A stretch of 64,000 nt of DNA from Betaproteobacteria bacterium (GTDB lineage Bacteria > Pseudomonadota > Gammaproteobacteria > Burkholderiales > Burkholderiaceae_F): assembly GCA_016861185.1 (NCBI GenBank), contig BOKW01000001.1:558001-622000 (forward strand), written 5' to 3'. Positions within the stretch are counted from its first letter, which is position 1; each line of letters begins with the position of its first letter. The notes below the pieces were generated by a model. It was given only the letters and a program-made list of their open reading frames with translations. It was not told the origin of the DNA and ran no database searches. Made by a program: the position numbers and the translations under genes. Positions 10,474-20,806 of this stretch are shown here, piece after piece.

Positions 10474-10890
10474 ATGCTGCAACCTGCCCGACGCAAGTAC
10501 CGCAAGGACCACAAGGGCCGCAACCGCGGCCTGGCCACGCGCGGCGCCCACGTCGCCTTTGGCGACTACGGCCTGAAGGCAACCGAGCGCGGCCGCCTGA
10601 CTGCGCGCCAGATCGAGGCCGCGCGGCGCGCGATCTCGCGTCACATCAAGCGCGGCGGACGCGTGTGGATCCGCATCTTTCCCGACAAGCCGATTTCGCA
10701 GAAGCCCGCCGAAGTCCGGATGGGCAACGGCAAGGGCAACCCGGAGTACTGGGTCGCGCAGATCCAGCCCGGCAAGGTGCTGTACGAAATGGACGGCGTC
10801 GACGAGGCGCTCGCGCGCGAGGCCTTCGCGCTCGCGGCCGCCAAGCTGCCGCTGAAGACGACCTTCGTCGTGCGCCAGCTCGGCATGTAA
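10474..10890 (+). CDS. rplP: 50S ribosomal protein L16
   Basis: 138 residues. [16 protein letters not shown] at the N-terminus and [16 protein letters not shown] plus [16 protein letters not shown] in the body are typical. Binds near the A site. Located 3 bp after rpsC and 10 bp before rpmC. Confidence 0.97.
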   Translation: MLQPARRKYRKDHKGRNRGLATRGAHVAFGDYGLKATERGRLTARQIEAARRAISRHIKRGGRVWIRIFPDKPISQKPAEVRMGNGKGNPEYWVAQIQPGKVLYEMDGVDEALAREAFALAAAKLPLKTTFVVRQLGM

Positions 10891-10900
10891 GGGGAGCGCG

Positions 10901-11095
10901 ATGGAAACTAAAGAACTGCGCGCCAAGGACGTGGCGGCGCTGAACAAGGAGCTGCAGGACCTGATGAAGGCGCACTTCTCGCTGCGCATGCAGAAGGCCA
11001 CGCAGCAGTTGCAGAACACGGCCCAGCTTCGCAACGTCCGGCGCGACATCGCGCGGGTGCGCACGGTGCTGGCGCAGAGGGCGGCCTCGAAATGA
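10901..11095 (+). CDS. rpmC: 50S ribosomal protein L29
   Basis: 64-residue two-helix protein beginning [10 protein letters not shown], with [17 protein letters not shown]. Ends with TGA that overlaps the rpsQ ATG by 4 bp. Confidence 0.95.
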   Translation: METKELRAKDVAALNKELQDLMKAHFSLRMQKATQQLQNTAQLRNVRRDIARVRTVLAQRAASK

Positions 11096-11361
11096 ACGCT
11101 GAGAAAAAGTCGCTGAAGCGCACCCTGGTCGGTCGCGTCGTCAGCAACAAGATGGACAAGACGGTGACCGTGCTGGTCGAGCGCAAGGTCAAACACCCCG
11201 TTTACGGCAAGTACGTCGTGCGTTCGACGAAATTCCATGCGCACGATGAAAGCGACCGGATCAACGAGGGCGACCTAGTCGAAATCGCCGAGACGCGGCC
11301 GATCTCGAAGACGAAGGCTTGGACCGTCACGCGCGTCGTCGAGGCGGCGCGGACGGTCTGA
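11092..11361 (+). CDS. rpsQ: 30S ribosomal protein S17
   Basis: 89 residues, OB fold. [38 protein letters not shown] and [14 protein letters not shown] mark the family. Last gene of the S10 portion; a 255-bp gap with a candidate promoter separates it from rplN. Confidence 0.97.
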   Translation: MNAEKKSLKRTLVGRVVSNKMDKTVTVLVERKVKHPVYGKYVVRSTKFHAHDESDRINEGDLVEIAETRPISKTKAWTVTRVVEAARTV

Positions 11362-11375
11362 GCACGGTCTCCGGC

Positions 11376-11405
11376 TTGCGACGAGTACGGCTTTACGAAT
11401 AGAAT
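11376..11405 (+). promoter_or_regulatory. candidate promoter of the spc portion (rplN onward)
   Basis: TTGCGA (11376-11381), 18-bp spacer, TAGAAT (11400-11405). It lies in the 255-bp gap between rpsQ and rplN, the only large gap in this part of the block, and would produce a leader of roughly 205 nt. -35 matches 4/6 and -10 5/6 of consensus. Confidence 0.55.
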
Positions 11406-11616
11406 TGCACGCTTCGCTGCGGCGGTCGGACGGATTTCTCGAACGACAACGCGGCGGAACTCCGGAGTCGAGGCAGCAAGGGTACGAGTTCGGCACTGCG
11501 CGACCGCGCAGATTCAGGTCCGAACGCTCTTCGACTCATCCACCCGGACGGGACCAAGACTGTCCGCCGCGCCAGGCGAACGCCGGGCGCAGCGGGATAA
11601 GTTGGGACAAGAAGCC

Positions 11617-11985
11617 ATGATTCAGATGCAGACGATGCTCGACGTCGCCGACAACACCGGCGCGCGCTCGGTGATGTGTATCAAGGTGTTGGGCGGCAGC
11701 AAGCGGCGTTACGCCAACATCGGCGACGTGATCAAGGTGAGCGTCAAGGATGCGGCGCCGCGCGGCCGCGTCAAGAAGGGCGAGGTCTACAACGCGGTCG
11801 TCGTGCGCACCGCGAGCGGCCTGCGTCGCGCGGACGGTTCGGCGATCAAGTTCGACAACAACGCCGCCGTGCTGCTCAACAACAAGTTGGAGCCGATCGG
11901 CACCCGCATCTTCGGGCCGGTCACGCGCGAACTGCGGACCGAGCGCTTCATGAAGATCGTGTCGCTGGCTCCGGAAGTGCTCTAG
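11617..11985 (+). CDS. rplN: 50S ribosomal protein L14
   Basis: 122 residues, exactly the usual length from ATG 11617. [20 protein letters not shown] and [20 protein letters not shown] are diagnostic. An upstream TTG would add five residues not seen in the family. First gene of the spc part; followed by rplX after 10 bp. Confidence 0.97.
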   Translation: MIQMQTMLDVADNTGARSVMCIKVLGGSKRRYANIGDVIKVSVKDAAPRGRVKKGEVYNAVVVRTASGLRRADGSAIKFDNNAAVLLNNKLEPIGTRIFGPVTRELRTERFMKIVSLAPEVL

Positions 11986-11995
11986 GGAATCGACG

Positions 11996-12316
11996 ATGGA
12001 ACGCATCCGCAAGGGCGACGAGGTCGTCGTCATCGCCGGCAAGGACAAGGGCAAACGCGGCGTCGTGCTCGCGCGCATCGACGAGCGGCACGTGACCGTC
12101 GAGGGCGTCAACGTCGTCAAGAAGCACGTCCGGCCGAACCCGATGAAGGGCGTGGCGGGCGGCATCGTCGACAAGACGATGCCGGTCGACGTGTCCAACG
12201 TCATGCTGTTCAACCCGGACACCAAGAAGGGCGACCGGGTCGGATTCAAGGTGGTCGACGGCAAGAAGGTGCGCGTGTTCAAGAGCAACGGCGCCGTCGT
12301 CGGCGCCAAGCAGTAA
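11996..12316 (+). CDS. rplX: 50S ribosomal protein L24
   Basis: 106 residues. N-terminal KOW motif in [19 protein letters not shown], followed by [15 protein letters not shown]. Early assembly protein at the tunnel exit. Confidence 0.97.
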   Translation: MERIRKGDEVVVIAGKDKGKRGVVLARIDERHVTVEGVNVVKKHVRPNPMKGVAGGIVDKTMPVDVSNVMLFNPDTKKGDRVGFKVVDGKKVRVFKSNGAVVGAKQ

Positions 12317-12335
12317 GGCAATGGTGGAGTAGGCG

Positions 12336-12875
12336 ATGGCCCGCTTGCAGACGCAGTACCGCGAGAAGATCGTGCCCGAGCTGATGCAGAAGTTCGGGTA
12401 CAAGTCCGTGATGGAAGTGCCGCGCATCACCAAGATCACGCTGAACATGGGCGTGGGCGAGGCGGTCAACGACAAGAAGAACATCGAAAACGCCGTGGCC
12501 GACATGACCAAGATCGCCGGCCAGAAGCCGGTGGTCACGAAGGCGCGCAAGGCGATCGCGAACTTCAAGATCCGCCAGGGCCTGCCGATCGGCTGCATGG
12601 TGACGCTGCGCGGCCAACGGATGTACGAGTTCCTCGACCGCCTGGTGACGATCGCGTTTCCGCGGATGCGCGACTTCCGCGGCGTGTCCGGCCGCGCCTT
12701 CGACGGCCAGGGCAACTACAACATCGGCCTGAAGGAACAGATCATCTTCCCCGAGATCGAGTACGACAAGATCGACACGCTCCGGGGCCTGAACATCAGC
12801 ATCACGACGACCGCGAAGACGGACGACGAAGCCAAAGCGCTGCTCGCCGCCTTCCGGTTTCCGTTCCGGAACTAA
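12336..12875 (+). CDS. rplE: 50S ribosomal protein L5
   Basis: 179 residues. [37 protein letters not shown] and [17 protein letters not shown] identify it. Binds 5S rRNA in the central protuberance with L18. Confidence 0.98.
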   Translation: MARLQTQYREKIVPELMQKFGYKSVMEVPRITKITLNMGVGEAVNDKKNIENAVADMTKIAGQKPVVTKARKAIANFKIRQGLPIGCMVTLRGQRMYEFLDRLVTIAFPRMRDFRGVSGRAFDGQGNYNIGLKEQIIFPEIEYDKIDTLRGLNISITTTAKTDDEAKALLAAFRFPFRN

Positions 12876-12887
12876 GCGGGGTGTGAA

Positions 12888-13193
12888 TTGGCGAAGCTCG
12901 CACTGATCAATCGCGAAGCCAAGCGCCAGGCGCTCGTCAAGAAGTACGAGGCCAAGCGCAAGGAACTGAAGGCCATCATCGCGGACCAGACGCGGTCGAT
13001 GGAGGAGCGCATGGACGCGCAGACCAGGCTGCAGGCGCTGCCGCGCAACGCCAATCCGACGCGGCTGCGCAACCGCTGCGAGCTGACCGGGCGGCCGCGC
13101 GGCACGTTCCGCAAGTTCGGACTCGCGCGCAACAAGATCCGCGAGGCGGCGCTGCGCGGCGACATCCCCGGCCTGACCAAGGCGAGCTGGTAA
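12888..13193 (+). CDS. rpsN: 30S ribosomal protein S14 (zinc-free type)
   Basis: 101 residues read from a TTG start at 12888 ([20 protein letters not shown]). It is the long, C-minus form: the CxxC zinc ligands are absent and [18 protein letters not shown] is present. The TTG start is supported by the fixed family N-terminus, since no ATG or GTG fits. Confidence 0.95.
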   Translation: MAKLALINREAKRQALVKKYEAKRKELKAIIADQTRSMEERMDAQTRLQALPRNANPTRLRNRCELTGRPRGTFRKFGLARNKIREAALRGDIPGLTKASW

Positions 13194-13208
13194 GCGAGGA
13201 GATTGCAC

Positions 13209-13604
13209 ATGAGCATGAGTGATCCGATCGCCGACATGCTGACCCGCATCCGCAATGCGCAGCGGGTCGAGAAGGCCGAAGTGACGATGCCCGCGTCGAA
13301 GCTGAAGGCCGCGATCGCGCAGGTGCTGAAGGACGAGGGCTACATCGACGGCTTCCAGGTCGTCACCCAGGACGGCAAGCCGGAGCTGCGGATCGGTCTG
13401 AAGTACTACGCCGGCCGGCCGGTGATCGAGCGCCTGGAGCGGGTCTCGCGCCCGGGCTTGCGTATCTACCGCAGCCGCAACGCGATCCCGCAGGTCATGA
13501 ACGGGCTGGGCGTGGCGATCGTGTCGACCTCGCGCGGCGTGATGACCGATCGCAAGGCGCGCAGCCAGGGTGTCGGCGGCGAAGTGCTCTGTTACGTCGC
13601 ATAA
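13209..13604 (+). CDS. rpsH: 30S ribosomal protein S8
   Basis: 131 residues from ATG 13209 ([18 protein letters not shown]). A second ATG at 13215 is equally plausible and a GTG/TTG further up is not. C-terminal [20 protein letters not shown] is conserved. In enterobacteria S8 represses the spc operon at the rplE region. Confidence 0.96.
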   Translation: MSMSDPIADMLTRIRNAQRVEKAEVTMPASKLKAAIAQVLKDEGYIDGFQVVTQDGKPELRIGLKYYAGRPVIERLERVSRPGLRIYRSRNAIPQVMNGLGVAIVSTSRGVMTDRKARSQGVGGEVLCYVA

Positions 13605-13619
13605 CGGGGCGAGGACAAG

Positions 13620-14153
13620 ATGTCTCGAGTTGCACGCATTCCCGTCACGCTGGCCAAGGGCGTCGAAGCCCAGGTGAGCGCGACCGAAATCACGGTCAAG
13701 GGTCCGCTCGGCACGCTCAAGTATCCGGCGTCGAGGCTCGTCAAGGTCAGCGTGGCCGACGGCAAAGTGAGCTTCGCCGCCGCCGACGCGTCGCGCGAGG
13801 CCAACGCGATGAGCGGCACGCTGCGCGCGCTGGTCGCCGGCATGGTGCAGGGCGTGTCGAAGGGCTTCGAGAAGAAGCTCACGCTGGTCGGCGTCGGCTA
13901 CCGCGCGCAGGCGCAGGGCGACAAGCTCAGCCTGTCGCTGGGCTTCTCGCACCCGATCGTCCACCAGATGCCCGCCGGCGTGAAGTGCGAAACGCCGTCG
14001 CAGACCGAGATCGTGATCAAGGGCCTGGACAAGCAGAGGGTCGGCCAGGTCGCCGCCGAAGTGCGCGGCTACCGTCCGCCGGAACCGTACAAGGGCAAGG
14101 GCGTGCGTTACGCCGATGAGACCGTGGTCCTCAAAGAGACCAAGAAGAAGTAA
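13620..14153 (+). CDS. rplF: 50S ribosomal protein L6
   Basis: 177 residues, two similar domains. [18 protein letters not shown] at the N-terminus and [19 protein letters not shown] near the C-terminus are diagnostic. Confidence 0.97.
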   Translation: MSRVARIPVTLAKGVEAQVSATEITVKGPLGTLKYPASRLVKVSVADGKVSFAAADASREANAMSGTLRALVAGMVQGVSKGFEKKLTLVGVGYRAQAQGDKLSLSLGFSHPIVHQMPAGVKCETPSQTEIVIKGLDKQRVGQVAAEVRGYRPPEPYKGKGVRYADETVVLKETKKK

Positions 14154-14173
14154 CGCGAGCGTCGGAGTTCAGC

Positions 14174-14542
14174 ATGATCGACAAGAAGGAAGCCCGCCTG
14201 CGCCGCGCCCGCGCGACGCGCGTCCGCATTGCGCTGCAGCGCGCACATCGCCTGACCGTGCACCGGACCAACGTGCACATCTACGCGAACGTGATTTCAC
14301 CCGACGGCGCGCGCGTGCTGGCGTCGGCGTCGACGGCGGAGCCAGAGGTGCGCGCGCAGCTTGCCGGCGCCAAGGGCAAAGGCGGCAACGCGGCGGCGGC
14401 CAAGATCGTCGGCGCGCGTATCGCGCAAAAAGCCAAGGCCGCGGGCATCGAACAGGTGGCGTTCGATCGCGCCGGGTTCCGTTTCCACGGTCGCGTCAAG
14501 GCGCTGGCCGAGGCCGCGCGCGAAGCCGGCCTGAAGTTCTGA
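14174..14542 (+). CDS. rplR: 50S ribosomal protein L18
   Basis: 122 residues. [35 protein letters not shown], and C-terminal [20 protein letters not shown]. 5S rRNA-binding partner of L5. Confidence 0.97.
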   Translation: MIDKKEARLRRARATRVRIALQRAHRLTVHRTNVHIYANVISPDGARVLASASTAEPEVRAQLAGAKGKGGNAAAAKIVGARIAQKAKAAGIEQVAFDRAGFRFHGRVKALAEAAREAGLKF

Positions 14543-14565
14543 GCACCGATTCGAGGAACTGAGCG

Positions 14566-15087
14566 ATGGCAAAGGTTCAACCGAAAGGCATGCCCTCGGA
14601 AGAGCGCGACGACGGTCTGCGCGAGAAGATGATCGCGGTCAACCGCGTCACCAAGGTGGTGAAGGGCGGTCGCATCCTCGGCTTCGCGGCGCTGACCGTC
14701 GTGGGCGACGGCGACGGCCGCATCGGCATGGGCAAAGGCAAGGCGCGCGAAGTGCCGGTCGCCGTGCAGAAGGCGATGGAGAAGGCGCGCCGCGGCATGA
14801 CGCGCATCCCGCTGAAGAACGGAACGCTGCATCACCTGGTCGAAGGCAAACACGGCGCCTCGAAGGTGATCCTGTCGCCCGCGCAGGAAGGTACCGGCGT
14901 GATCGCCGGTGGACCGATGCGAGCGGTGTTCGACGTGATGGGCGTACGCAACGTCGTGGCCAAGTCGCACGGCTCGACCAACCCGTACAACATGGTGCGC
15001 GCGACGCTGAACGCGCTCGAGCAGCTGCGCACGCCGTCGGAGATCGCGGCCAAGCGCGGCATGACGGTCGAGCAGATCACCGGCTGA
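14566..15087 (+). CDS. rpsE: 30S ribosomal protein S5
   Basis: 173 residues. Double-stranded RNA-binding fold with [20 protein letters not shown] and [20 protein letters not shown]. Involved in decoding accuracy. Followed by rpmD after 10 bp. Confidence 0.97.
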   Translation: MAKVQPKGMPSEERDDGLREKMIAVNRVTKVVKGGRILGFAALTVVGDGDGRIGMGKGKAREVPVAVQKAMEKARRGMTRIPLKNGTLHHLVEGKHGASKVILSPAQEGTGVIAGGPMRAVFDVMGVRNVVAKSHGSTNPYNMVRATLNALEQLRTPSEIAAKRGMTVEQITG

Positions 15088-15097
15088 GGTAGGCGCA

Positions 15098-15277
15098 ATG
15101 AGCAAAAAGACCCTGAAGGTCACGCTGGTCAAAAGCCCGATCGGCTGCAAGTCCGACCACCGCGCCACCGTGCTCGGCCTCGGGCTGAAGAAGATGAACC
15201 AGACGCGCGAGCTGGAGGACACGCCGGCCGTGCGCGGAATGATCACCAAGGTCGCGTACCTCGTGCGCGTGGCCTGA
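15098..15277 (+). CDS. rpmD: 50S ribosomal protein L30
   Basis: 59 residues, beginning [18 protein letters not shown] and containing [20 protein letters not shown]. Short gene between rpsE and rplO, in its standard place. ATG 15098 has GAGGTAGG upstream. Confidence 0.95.
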   Translation: MSKKTLKVTLVKSPIGCKSDHRATVLGLGLKKMNQTRELEDTPAVRGMITKVAYLVRVA

Positions 15278-15296
15278 CGAATCCGGGACGATCGAA

Positions 15297-15911
15297 ATGC
15301 GTCTGAACACTCTGAAACCGGCGGCCGGCAGCAAGAGCGCGCGGCATCGCGTCGGTCGCGGCATCGGCTCCGGTTGGGGCAAGACCGCGGGGCGCGGCCA
15401 CAAGGGCCAGAAGGCGCGCGCCGGCGGCTTCCACAAGGTGGGCTTCGAAGGCGGGCAGATGCCGCTGCATCGGCGCCTGCCGAAGCGCGGCTTCACGTCG
15501 ATGTCGCGCCGTTACGTCGAGGCGGTGCGGCTGTCGGAGCTCGACAAGCTCGGCGCCGACGAGATCGACCTGATGGTGCTCAAGCAGGCCGGCATCGTGT
15601 CCGCGCTCGCGCAGGACGCGCGCGTGATCAAGTCGGGCGACATCAAGCGCAAGGTGACGGTGCGCGGCATCGGCGTGACCGCCGGTGCGAAGGGTGCGAT
15701 CGAAGCGGCCGGCGGCCGCGTCGAGGTCGTCGCGGTCGAAAAACCCGCAGGCAAGAAGGCGGCGCAGTACGCGCAGCGGCGCGCGGCGAAGGAAGCCGCG
15801 ATCAAGGCGGCCACGCAGGCCGCGCAACAGGCACCGGCGCCGGCCAAGAAGGCGGCCAAGCCGGCCGCGGAGGCCGCGCCGAAGAAGCCGGCCAAGCCGG
15901 CGGCGAAGTAA
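15297..15911 (+). CDS. rplO: 50S ribosomal protein L15 with Ala/Lys/Pro tail
   Basis: 204 residues against about 143-150 usually. The normal protein ([58 protein letters not shown]) ends near residue 146; the last ~58 residues are repeats of [20 protein letters not shown] and [10 protein letters not shown]. This resembles histone-H1-like basic tails and is probably disordered. secY starts 30 bp later, so the tail does not run into another gene. Confidence 0.96.
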   Translation: MRLNTLKPAAGSKSARHRVGRGIGSGWGKTAGRGHKGQKARAGGFHKVGFEGGQMPLHRRLPKRGFTSMSRRYVEAVRLSELDKLGADEIDLMVLKQAGIVSALAQDARVIKSGDIKRKVTVRGIGVTAGAKGAIEAAGGRVEVVAVEKPAGKKAAQYAQRRAAKEAAIKAATQAAQQAPAPAKKAAKPAAEAAPKKPAKPAAK

Positions 15912-15941
15912 GGCCGGAAAGCGCAAGGCAAAGGACACCGC

Positions 15942-17270
15942 GTGGCGAGCCTTCCCGGCACCCTCGGCAAGACGGGCAAGTACGGCGACCTGAAGCGTCG
16001 TCTGGTCTTCCTGTTGCTCGCGCTCGTCGTCTACCGGATCGGCACGCACGTTCCGGTGCCGGGGATCGACCCCGACCAGCTGCGCCAGCTCTTCAACACG
16101 CAGCAGGGCGGCATCCTCGGCCTGTTCAACATGTTCTCGGGCGGCGCGCTGTCGCGCTTTTCGGTGTTCGCGCTGGGGATCATGCCGTACATCTCGGCGT
16201 CGATCATCATGCAGATGCTGACGTACGTGCTGCCGTCGCTCGAGTCGCTGCGCAAGGAAGGTGAGTCGGGCCGCCGCAAGATAACGCAGTACACGCGCTA
16301 CGGCACGCTCGCGCTCGCGATCTTCCAGGCGATCGGCATCTCGATCGCGCTCGAATCGCAGCAGGGGCTGGTGCTCGACCCGGGCATCATGTTCCGCTTC
16401 GTCTGCGTCGTGTCGCTCGTCACCGGCACGATGTTCCTGATGTGGCTTGGCGAGCAGATCACCGAGCGCGGCCTGGGCAACGGCATCTCGATCCTGATCT
16501 TCGCCGGCATCGTCGCCGGCTTGCCGTCCGCGATCGGCGGGCTGTTCGAGCTGGTGCGCACCGGCGCGATCGGCCCGCTGGCGGCGATCTTCATCATCGT
16601 GCTGATCGCGGTGGTCACCGCGTTCGTCGTGTTCGTCGAGCGCGGCCAGCGCAAGATCCTGGTCAACTATGCCAAGCGCCAGGTCGGCAACAAGATCTAC
16701 GGCGGACAGAGCTCGCACCTGCCGCTGAAGCTGAACATGTCGGGCGTGATCCCGCCGATCTTCGCGTCCAGCCTGATCCTGTTCCCGGCCACGCTCGCGA
16801 GCTGGTTCACGACCGGCGACGCGACGCGCTGGATCCGCGACCTCGCAGCGGCGCTGTCGCCCGGGCAGCCGCTGTACATCCTGCTGTACGCGGGGCTGAT
16901 CGTGTTCTTCTGCTTCTTCTACACGGCGCTCGTGTTCAACAGCAAGGAGACGGCCGACAACCTGAAGAAGAGCGGCGCGTTCGTGCCGGGCATCCGCCCG
17001 GGTGACCAGACTGCGCGCTACATCGACAAGATCCTGATGCGGCTGACGCTCGCCGGCGCGATCTACATCACGTTCGTGTGCCTGGTACCGGAGTTCCTGA
17101 ACCTGCGCTGGAACGTGCCGTTTTATTTCGGCGGAACATCGCTGCTGATCGTCGTCGTCGTGACGATGGACTTCATGGCGCAGGTGCAGGCCTACCTGAT
17201 GACGCACCAGTACGAGAGCCTGCTGAAGAAGGCCAACTTCAAGGGCTTCGGCCCGGGCATGCCGCGATGA
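15942..17270 (+). CDS. secY: protein translocase channel subunit SecY
   Basis: 442-residue inner-membrane channel with ten hydrophobic segments. GTG start at 15942 gives [20 protein letters not shown], the expected cytoplasmic N-terminus. Pore-plug region and first helices are seen in [20 protein letters not shown]; the fifth cytoplasmic loop carries [19 protein letters not shown] and a later loop [20 protein letters not shown]. Lies between rplO and infA as is usual in Betaproteobacteria. Confidence 0.98.
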   Translation: MASLPGTLGKTGKYGDLKRRLVFLLLALVVYRIGTHVPVPGIDPDQLRQLFNTQQGGILGLFNMFSGGALSRFSVFALGIMPYISASIIMQMLTYVLPSLESLRKEGESGRRKITQYTRYGTLALAIFQAIGISIALESQQGLVLDPGIMFRFVCVVSLVTGTMFLMWLGEQITERGLGNGISILIFAGIVAGLPSAIGGLFELVRTGAIGPLAAIFIIVLIAVVTAFVVFVERGQRKILVNYAKRQVGNKIYGGQSSHLPLKLNMSGVIPPIFASSLILFPATLASWFTTGDATRWIRDLAAALSPGQPLYILLYAGLIVFFCFFYTALVFNSKETADNLKKSGAFVPGIRPGDQTARYIDKILMRLTLAGAIYITFVCLVPEFLNLRWNVPFYFGGTSLLIVVVVTMDFMAQVQAYLMTHQYESLLKKANFKGFGPGMPR

Positions 17271-17305
17271 CGGGGACTTTCGTGCGCGCGAACGGAGCGG
17301 TCTAG

Positions 17306-17524
17306 ATGGCGAAGGACGACGTCATCCAGATGCAGGGGGAAATCCTCGAGAACCTCCCCAACGCGACTTTCCGCGTGAAGCTGGAGAACGGGCACGTGGT
17401 GCTCGGCCACATTTCCGGAAAGATGCGGATGCACTACATCCGCATCCTGCCGGGCGACAAGGTGACGGTGGAACTGACGCCGTACGACCTGACGCGGGCG
17501 AGGATCGTTTTCCGCGCCAAGTAG
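17306..17524 (+). CDS. infA: translation initiation factor IF-1
   Basis: 72 residues, S1/OB fold: [19 protein letters not shown] and [20 protein letters not shown]. Overlaps the ribosomal A site during initiation. Its place between secY and rpmJ is normal for this group. Confidence 0.97.
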   Translation: MAKDDVIQMQGEILENLPNATFRVKLENGHVVLGHISGKMRMHYIRILPGDKVTVELTPYDLTRARIVFRAK

Positions 17525-17540
17525 CGCGGTGGAGAGAACC

Positions 17541-17654
17541 ATGAAGGTCATGGCAAGCGTGAAGAAGATGTGCCGCAAGTGCAAGATCATCCGGCGCAAG
17601 GGTGTGGTGCGCGTGATCTGCAGCGACCCGCGTCACAAGCAACGTCAGGGGTGA
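17541..17654 (+). CDS. rpmJ: 50S ribosomal protein L36 (zinc type)
   Basis: 37 residues, [20 protein letters not shown] at the start and a C-terminal [11 protein letters not shown]. The zinc ligands C11, C14, C27 and H32 are all present, so this is the C-plus form. GGAGAG lies upstream of ATG 17541. Confidence 0.95.
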   Translation: MKVMASVKKMCRKCKIIRRKGVVRVICSDPRHKQRQG

Positions 17655-17704
17655 GGCTGGACGTGAGCGAATCCCTGCGGACTCGCGAACGCCTGCCGAA
17701 CGAC

Positions 17705-17724
17705 CGCGCGCCTGCAGGCGCGCG
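17705..17724. promoter_or_regulatory. 20-bp perfect palindrome before rpsM
   Basis: CGCGCGCCTGCAGGCGCGCG is a perfect palindrome in the 117-bp gap between rpmJ and rpsM, 47 bp before the start codon. It could fold in the rpsM leader or bind a dimeric protein. In enterobacteria S4 represses translation from the rpsM leader, but no homologous pseudoknot is evident. Confidence 0.4.
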
Positions 17725-17771
17725 GGCCGGGCGGGCGGAGCAACAGCGACAAGCGATTTGAAGGAAGAACC

Positions 17772-18146
17772 ATGGCTCGAATAGCCGGTATCAACATCCC
17801 GCCGCAGCAACACGCCGAGATCGGCCTGACCGCCATCTACGGCATCGGCCGCGCGCGCGCGCGCGCGATCCTCGAGGCGTGCAACGTGCCCTTGACGAAG
17901 AAGGTGAAGGAGCTGACGGACGCCGAACTCGAGCGCATCCGCGAGGCCGTCGGCCGCGTGACGGTCGAGGGCGACCTGCGCCGCGAGATCCAGCTTTCGA
18001 TCAAACGCCTGATCGATCTCGGCTGCTACCGCGGCGTACGGCATCGCCGCGGGCTGCCGGTGCGCGGCCAGCGCACGCGCACCAACGCGCGCACGCGCAA
18101 GGGTCCGCGCAAGGCCGGTGTGGCGCTGAAGAAGGCCGCGACCTGA
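17772..18146 (+). CDS. rpsM: 30S ribosomal protein S13
   Basis: 124 residues. [36 protein letters not shown], and basic tail [19 protein letters not shown]. Starts the alpha portion. GAAGGAAG precedes ATG 17772. Confidence 0.97.
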   Translation: MARIAGINIPPQQHAEIGLTAIYGIGRARARAILEACNVPLTKKVKELTDAELERIREAVGRVTVEGDLRREIQLSIKRLIDLGCYRGVRHRRGLPVRGQRTRTNARTRKGPRKAGVALKKAAT

Positions 18147-18179
18147 CCGCGCGCCGCAGACGAATCGAGGAACTCCTAG

Positions 18180-18593
18180 ATGGCTAAGAATCCGACCGCT
18201 CAGCAGATCGCCGCGCAACAGCGTGCCCGCAAGAAGGTCAAGAAGAACGTGGCCGAGGGCATCGCCCACATCCACGCGTCGTTCAACAACACGATCATCA
18301 CGATCACCGACCGCCAGGGCAACGCGCTGTCGTGGGCCAGTTCGGGCGGCCAGGGCTTCAAGGGCTCGCGCAAGTCGACGCCGTTCGCCGCGCAGGTGGC
18401 GGCCGAAAACGCCGGCCGCGCCGCGCTCGAGTGCGGGGTCAAGAACCTGGAAGTGCGCATCAAGGGTCCCGGTCCGGGGCGCGAGTCGTCGGTGCGGGCG
18501 CTGAACGCCTGCGGCTTCCGCATCACGTCGATCCAGGACATCACGCCGGTGCCGCACAACGGCTGCCGCCCGCCGAAGCGCCGCCGCGTGTAA
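18180..18593 (+). CDS. rpsK: 30S ribosomal protein S11
   Basis: 137 residues. [20 protein letters not shown] and the conserved C-terminal [18 protein letters not shown] are present. Slightly longer N-terminus than usual ([15 protein letters not shown]). Confidence 0.97.
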   Translation: MAKNPTAQQIAAQQRARKKVKKNVAEGIAHIHASFNNTIITITDRQGNALSWASSGGQGFKGSRKSTPFAAQVAAENAGRAALECGVKNLEVRIKGPGPGRESSVRALNACGFRITSIQDITPVPHNGCRPPKRRRV

Positions 18594-18652
18594 GCACGTT
18601 CGTCTTTTCTACTGAGGGCACGACCTTGGGACTGGACAACATCTAGCTAGGC

Positions 18653-18702
18653 GGCGACCGCGAGTCGCCATCGGGTGTTCGCAGTCGCGACTGCGGACTT
18701 AA
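18653..18702 (+). promoter_or_regulatory. hairpins in the rpsD leader
   Basis: Between rpsK and rpsD (145 bp), GGCGAC/GTCGCC (about 18653-18669) forms a 6-bp hairpin and GCAGTCGCGACTGC (about 18680-18693) is a perfect 14-bp palindrome. Possibly a translational operator or processing site; no homology to a described S4 site is evident. Confidence 0.35.
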
Positions 18703-18738
18703 TGCGGGCCCGCCCCGCAGGATGAAAGAGGAAATCAA

Positions 18739-19362
18739 GTGGCACGCTATACCGGAGCAAAACTCAAGCTTTCGCGCCGCGAAGGCACCGATCTTTTCCT
18801 GAAGAGCGCGCGCCGCGCGCTCGACACCAAGTGCAAGGCCGACTCCAAACCCGGCCAGCACGGCCGCATCTCGGGCGCGCGCCAGTCCGATTACGGCACG
18901 CAGCTGCGCGAGAAGCAGAAGGTCAAACGCATGTACGGCGTGCTCGAACGCCAGTTCCGCCGCTACTTCGCCGAGGCGTCGCGCCGCAAGGGCAACACCG
19001 GCGCGCGGCTGATCGAGCTGCTCGAGTCGCGCCTGGACAACGTCGTCTACCGGATGGGCTTCGGCTCGACGCGCGCCGAAGCGCGCCAGCTCGTCTCGCA
19101 CTGCGCGATCGCGGTCAACGGCGAAACGGCCACCATTCCGTCGATGTTGGTCAAGCCGGGCGACGTGATCAGCGTGCGCGAAAAGGCCAGGAAGCAGGCG
19201 CGCATCGCCGAGGCGCTGTCGCTTGCCGAGCAGTCTGGCTTCCCGTCGTGGGTCGAGGTCGACCCGAAGAAGATGGAAGGCAAGTTCAAGGCGCTGCCGG
19301 AGCGCGGCGACGTGGCGCAGGACGTCAACGAGTCGCTGGTCGTCGAGCTGTACTCGCGCTGA
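18739..19362 (+). CDS. rpsD: 30S ribosomal protein S4
   Basis: 207 residues from a GTG start at 18739 ([20 protein letters not shown]). S4 RNA-binding domain includes [20 protein letters not shown] and [16 protein letters not shown]. Primary 16S rRNA binder. SD-like GAGGAAA upstream. Confidence 0.97.
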   Translation: MARYTGAKLKLSRREGTDLFLKSARRALDTKCKADSKPGQHGRISGARQSDYGTQLREKQKVKRMYGVLERQFRRYFAEASRRKGNTGARLIELLESRLDNVVYRMGFGSTRAEARQLVSHCAIAVNGETATIPSMLVKPGDVISVREKARKQARIAEALSLAEQSGFPSWVEVDPKKMEGKFKALPERGDVAQDVNESLVVELYSR

Positions 19363-19390
19363 CCGGAGTCGCCGGACGCAACGATCGGTA

Positions 19391-19467
19391 TTCACCACAG
19401 AGACCCAGAGAACACAGAGAAAAGCGCAAAGTTCTTTCTCGGTGTTCTCGGTGTCTCGGTGGTTCAA
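19391..19467. repeat. palindromic interspersed repeat, copy 1
   Basis: A long imperfect inverted repeat built of 8-bp units like CACMGAGA (left arm from TTCACCACAGAG, right arm ending GTCTCGGTGGTTC). Sits in the 217-bp gap between rpsD and rpoA. Three more copies occur at 20681, 55984 and 57573. It can fold as a long RNA hairpin and might modulate rpoA expression or mRNA stability. Confidence 0.85.
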
Positions 19468-19579
19468 GTCGGTTTTCTGTCGGCGGGATTTCGGGCCGTC
19501 CGCCGACGGGTGAACAGGCCCCGACCACCCATCAGCCTTATCGGCGTAACGAGCCGAGGGTATTGAAAAGGGAACGTCA

Positions 19580-20560
19580 ATGACCGCTACCGCATTACTC
19601 AAGCCGCGCGCGATCGAAGTCGAATCGATCGGCCCCAACGCCGCCGTCGTCACGATGGAACCGTTCGAGCGGGGCTACGGCCATACGCTCGGCAACGCGC
19701 TGCGCCGCATCCTGTTGTCGTCGATGGTCGGCTACGCGCCGACCGAGGCGCAGATCGCCGGCGTCGTGCACGAATACTCCACCGTCGACGGCGTGCGCGA
19801 GGACGTCGTCGACCTGCTGCTGAACCTCAAGGGCGTCGTCTTCAAGCTGCACAACCGCGACGAAGTGTCGCTGACACTGAAGAAGGAAGGCGAAGGCATC
19901 GTTACCGCAGGCGACATCGAGCTGCCGCACGACGTCGAGATCATCAACCCCGACCACGTGATCGCGCATCTGCACGGCGGCGGCCGGCTCGAAATGCAGA
20001 TCAAGGTCGAAAAAGGCCGCGGCTACGTGCCGGGCAACGTGCGCGCTTTCCGCGACGATCACAGCAAGACGATCGGCCGCATCGTGATGGACGCGTCGTT
20101 CTCGCCGGTCAAGCGCGTCTCCTACACGGTCGAGAGCGCGCGCGTCGAGCAGCGCACCGACCTCGACAAGCTGGTGATGACGATCGAAACCAACGGCGCG
20201 ATCACACCCGAGGAAGCGGTCCGCCAGTCGGCGCGCATCCTGATGGACCAGCTGCGCGTCTTCGGCGAACTGGAAGGCACGGCCGAGCCGATCGCTGCCG
20301 CGCGCGCCGCGCCGCAGGTCGACCCGATCCTGCTGCGCCCGGTCGACGACCTCGAACTCACGGTGCGCTCGGCGAACTGCCTGAAGGCCGAGAACATCTA
20401 CTACATCGGCGACCTGATCCAGCGCACCGAAAACGAGCTGCTGAAGACGCCGAACCTCGGCCGCAAGTCGCTGAACGAGATCAAGGAAGTCCTCGCCGCG
20501 CGCGGTTTGACGCTGGGGATGAAATTAGAGAACTGGCCCCCTGCGGGACTCGAAAAGTAA
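19580..20560 (+). CDS. rpoA: RNA polymerase alpha subunit
   Basis: 326 residues. N-terminal dimerisation domain has [20 protein letters not shown] and the C-terminal domain [20 protein letters not shown] with the helix region [19 protein letters not shown] that contacts UP elements and activators. AAAGGGAA precedes ATG 19580. Flanked on both sides by palindromic repeats. Confidence 0.98.
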   Translation: MTATALLKPRAIEVESIGPNAAVVTMEPFERGYGHTLGNALRRILLSSMVGYAPTEAQIAGVVHEYSTVDGVREDVVDLLLNLKGVVFKLHNRDEVSLTLKKEGEGIVTAGDIELPHDVEIINPDHVIAHLHGGGRLEMQIKVEKGRGYVPGNVRAFRDDHSKTIGRIVMDASFSPVKRVSYTVESARVEQRTDLDKLVMTIETNGAITPEEAVRQSARILMDQLRVFGELEGTAEPIAAARAAPQVDPILLRPVDDLELTVRSANCLKAENIYYIGDLIQRTENELLKTPNLGRKSLNEIKEVLAARGLTLGMKLENWPPAGLEK

Positions 20561-20587
20561 GCACGGTACTGCCGGGGCCAGTTCAGG

Positions 20588-20637
20588 CGACCGCTAACTC
20601 GGCGCAGCCGAGTTAAGGCCCGAAGGGCCGGCGGTCG
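20588..20637 (+). repeat. folded element A (three-way junction) after rpoA
   Basis: CGACCGC (20588-20594) pairs with GCGGTCG (20631-20637); inside are TAACTCGGC/GCCGAGTTA (20595-20615, loop GCA) and GGCCC/GGGCC (20617-20629, loop GAA). All three stems are perfect, giving a three-way junction of 7, 9 and 5 bp. Related elements follow rplQ at 21223 and 21371, with different stem bases but preserved pairing. Confidence 0.7.
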
Positions 20638-20680
20638 GCAAAATTGGCCGCCCGCAGGCCTGGAGAAGTGATTTAACTTG

Positions 20681-20740
20681 ACCACGGAGACACAGAGGGC
20701 ACAGAGAACGACTTGAACCGTTCTCGGTGTCTCGGTGTGA
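20681..20740. repeat. palindromic interspersed repeat, copy 2
   Basis: Left arm ACCACGGAGACACAGAG, right arm TTCTCGGTGTCTCGGTGTGA. Same family as the copies at 19391, 55984 and 57573. It lies between rpoA and rplQ, 66 bp before the rplQ start, next to folded element A. Confidence 0.85.
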
Positions 20741-20806
20741 AACCGAACCGACCCGCCCGCGCAGGGATCGAAGAGTCGGACTACCTGAAGATCGAAAGGA
20801 AGAACG

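Noticed and set aside
9544-11244. 566-codon minus-strand frame over rpsC-rpsQ
   Set aside because: Same shadow effect; no family motif.
15243-17207. 654-codon minus-strand frame over rplO-secY
   Set aside because: Antisense shadow of conserved ribosomal and secY genes; composition is typical of reversed GC-rich codons.
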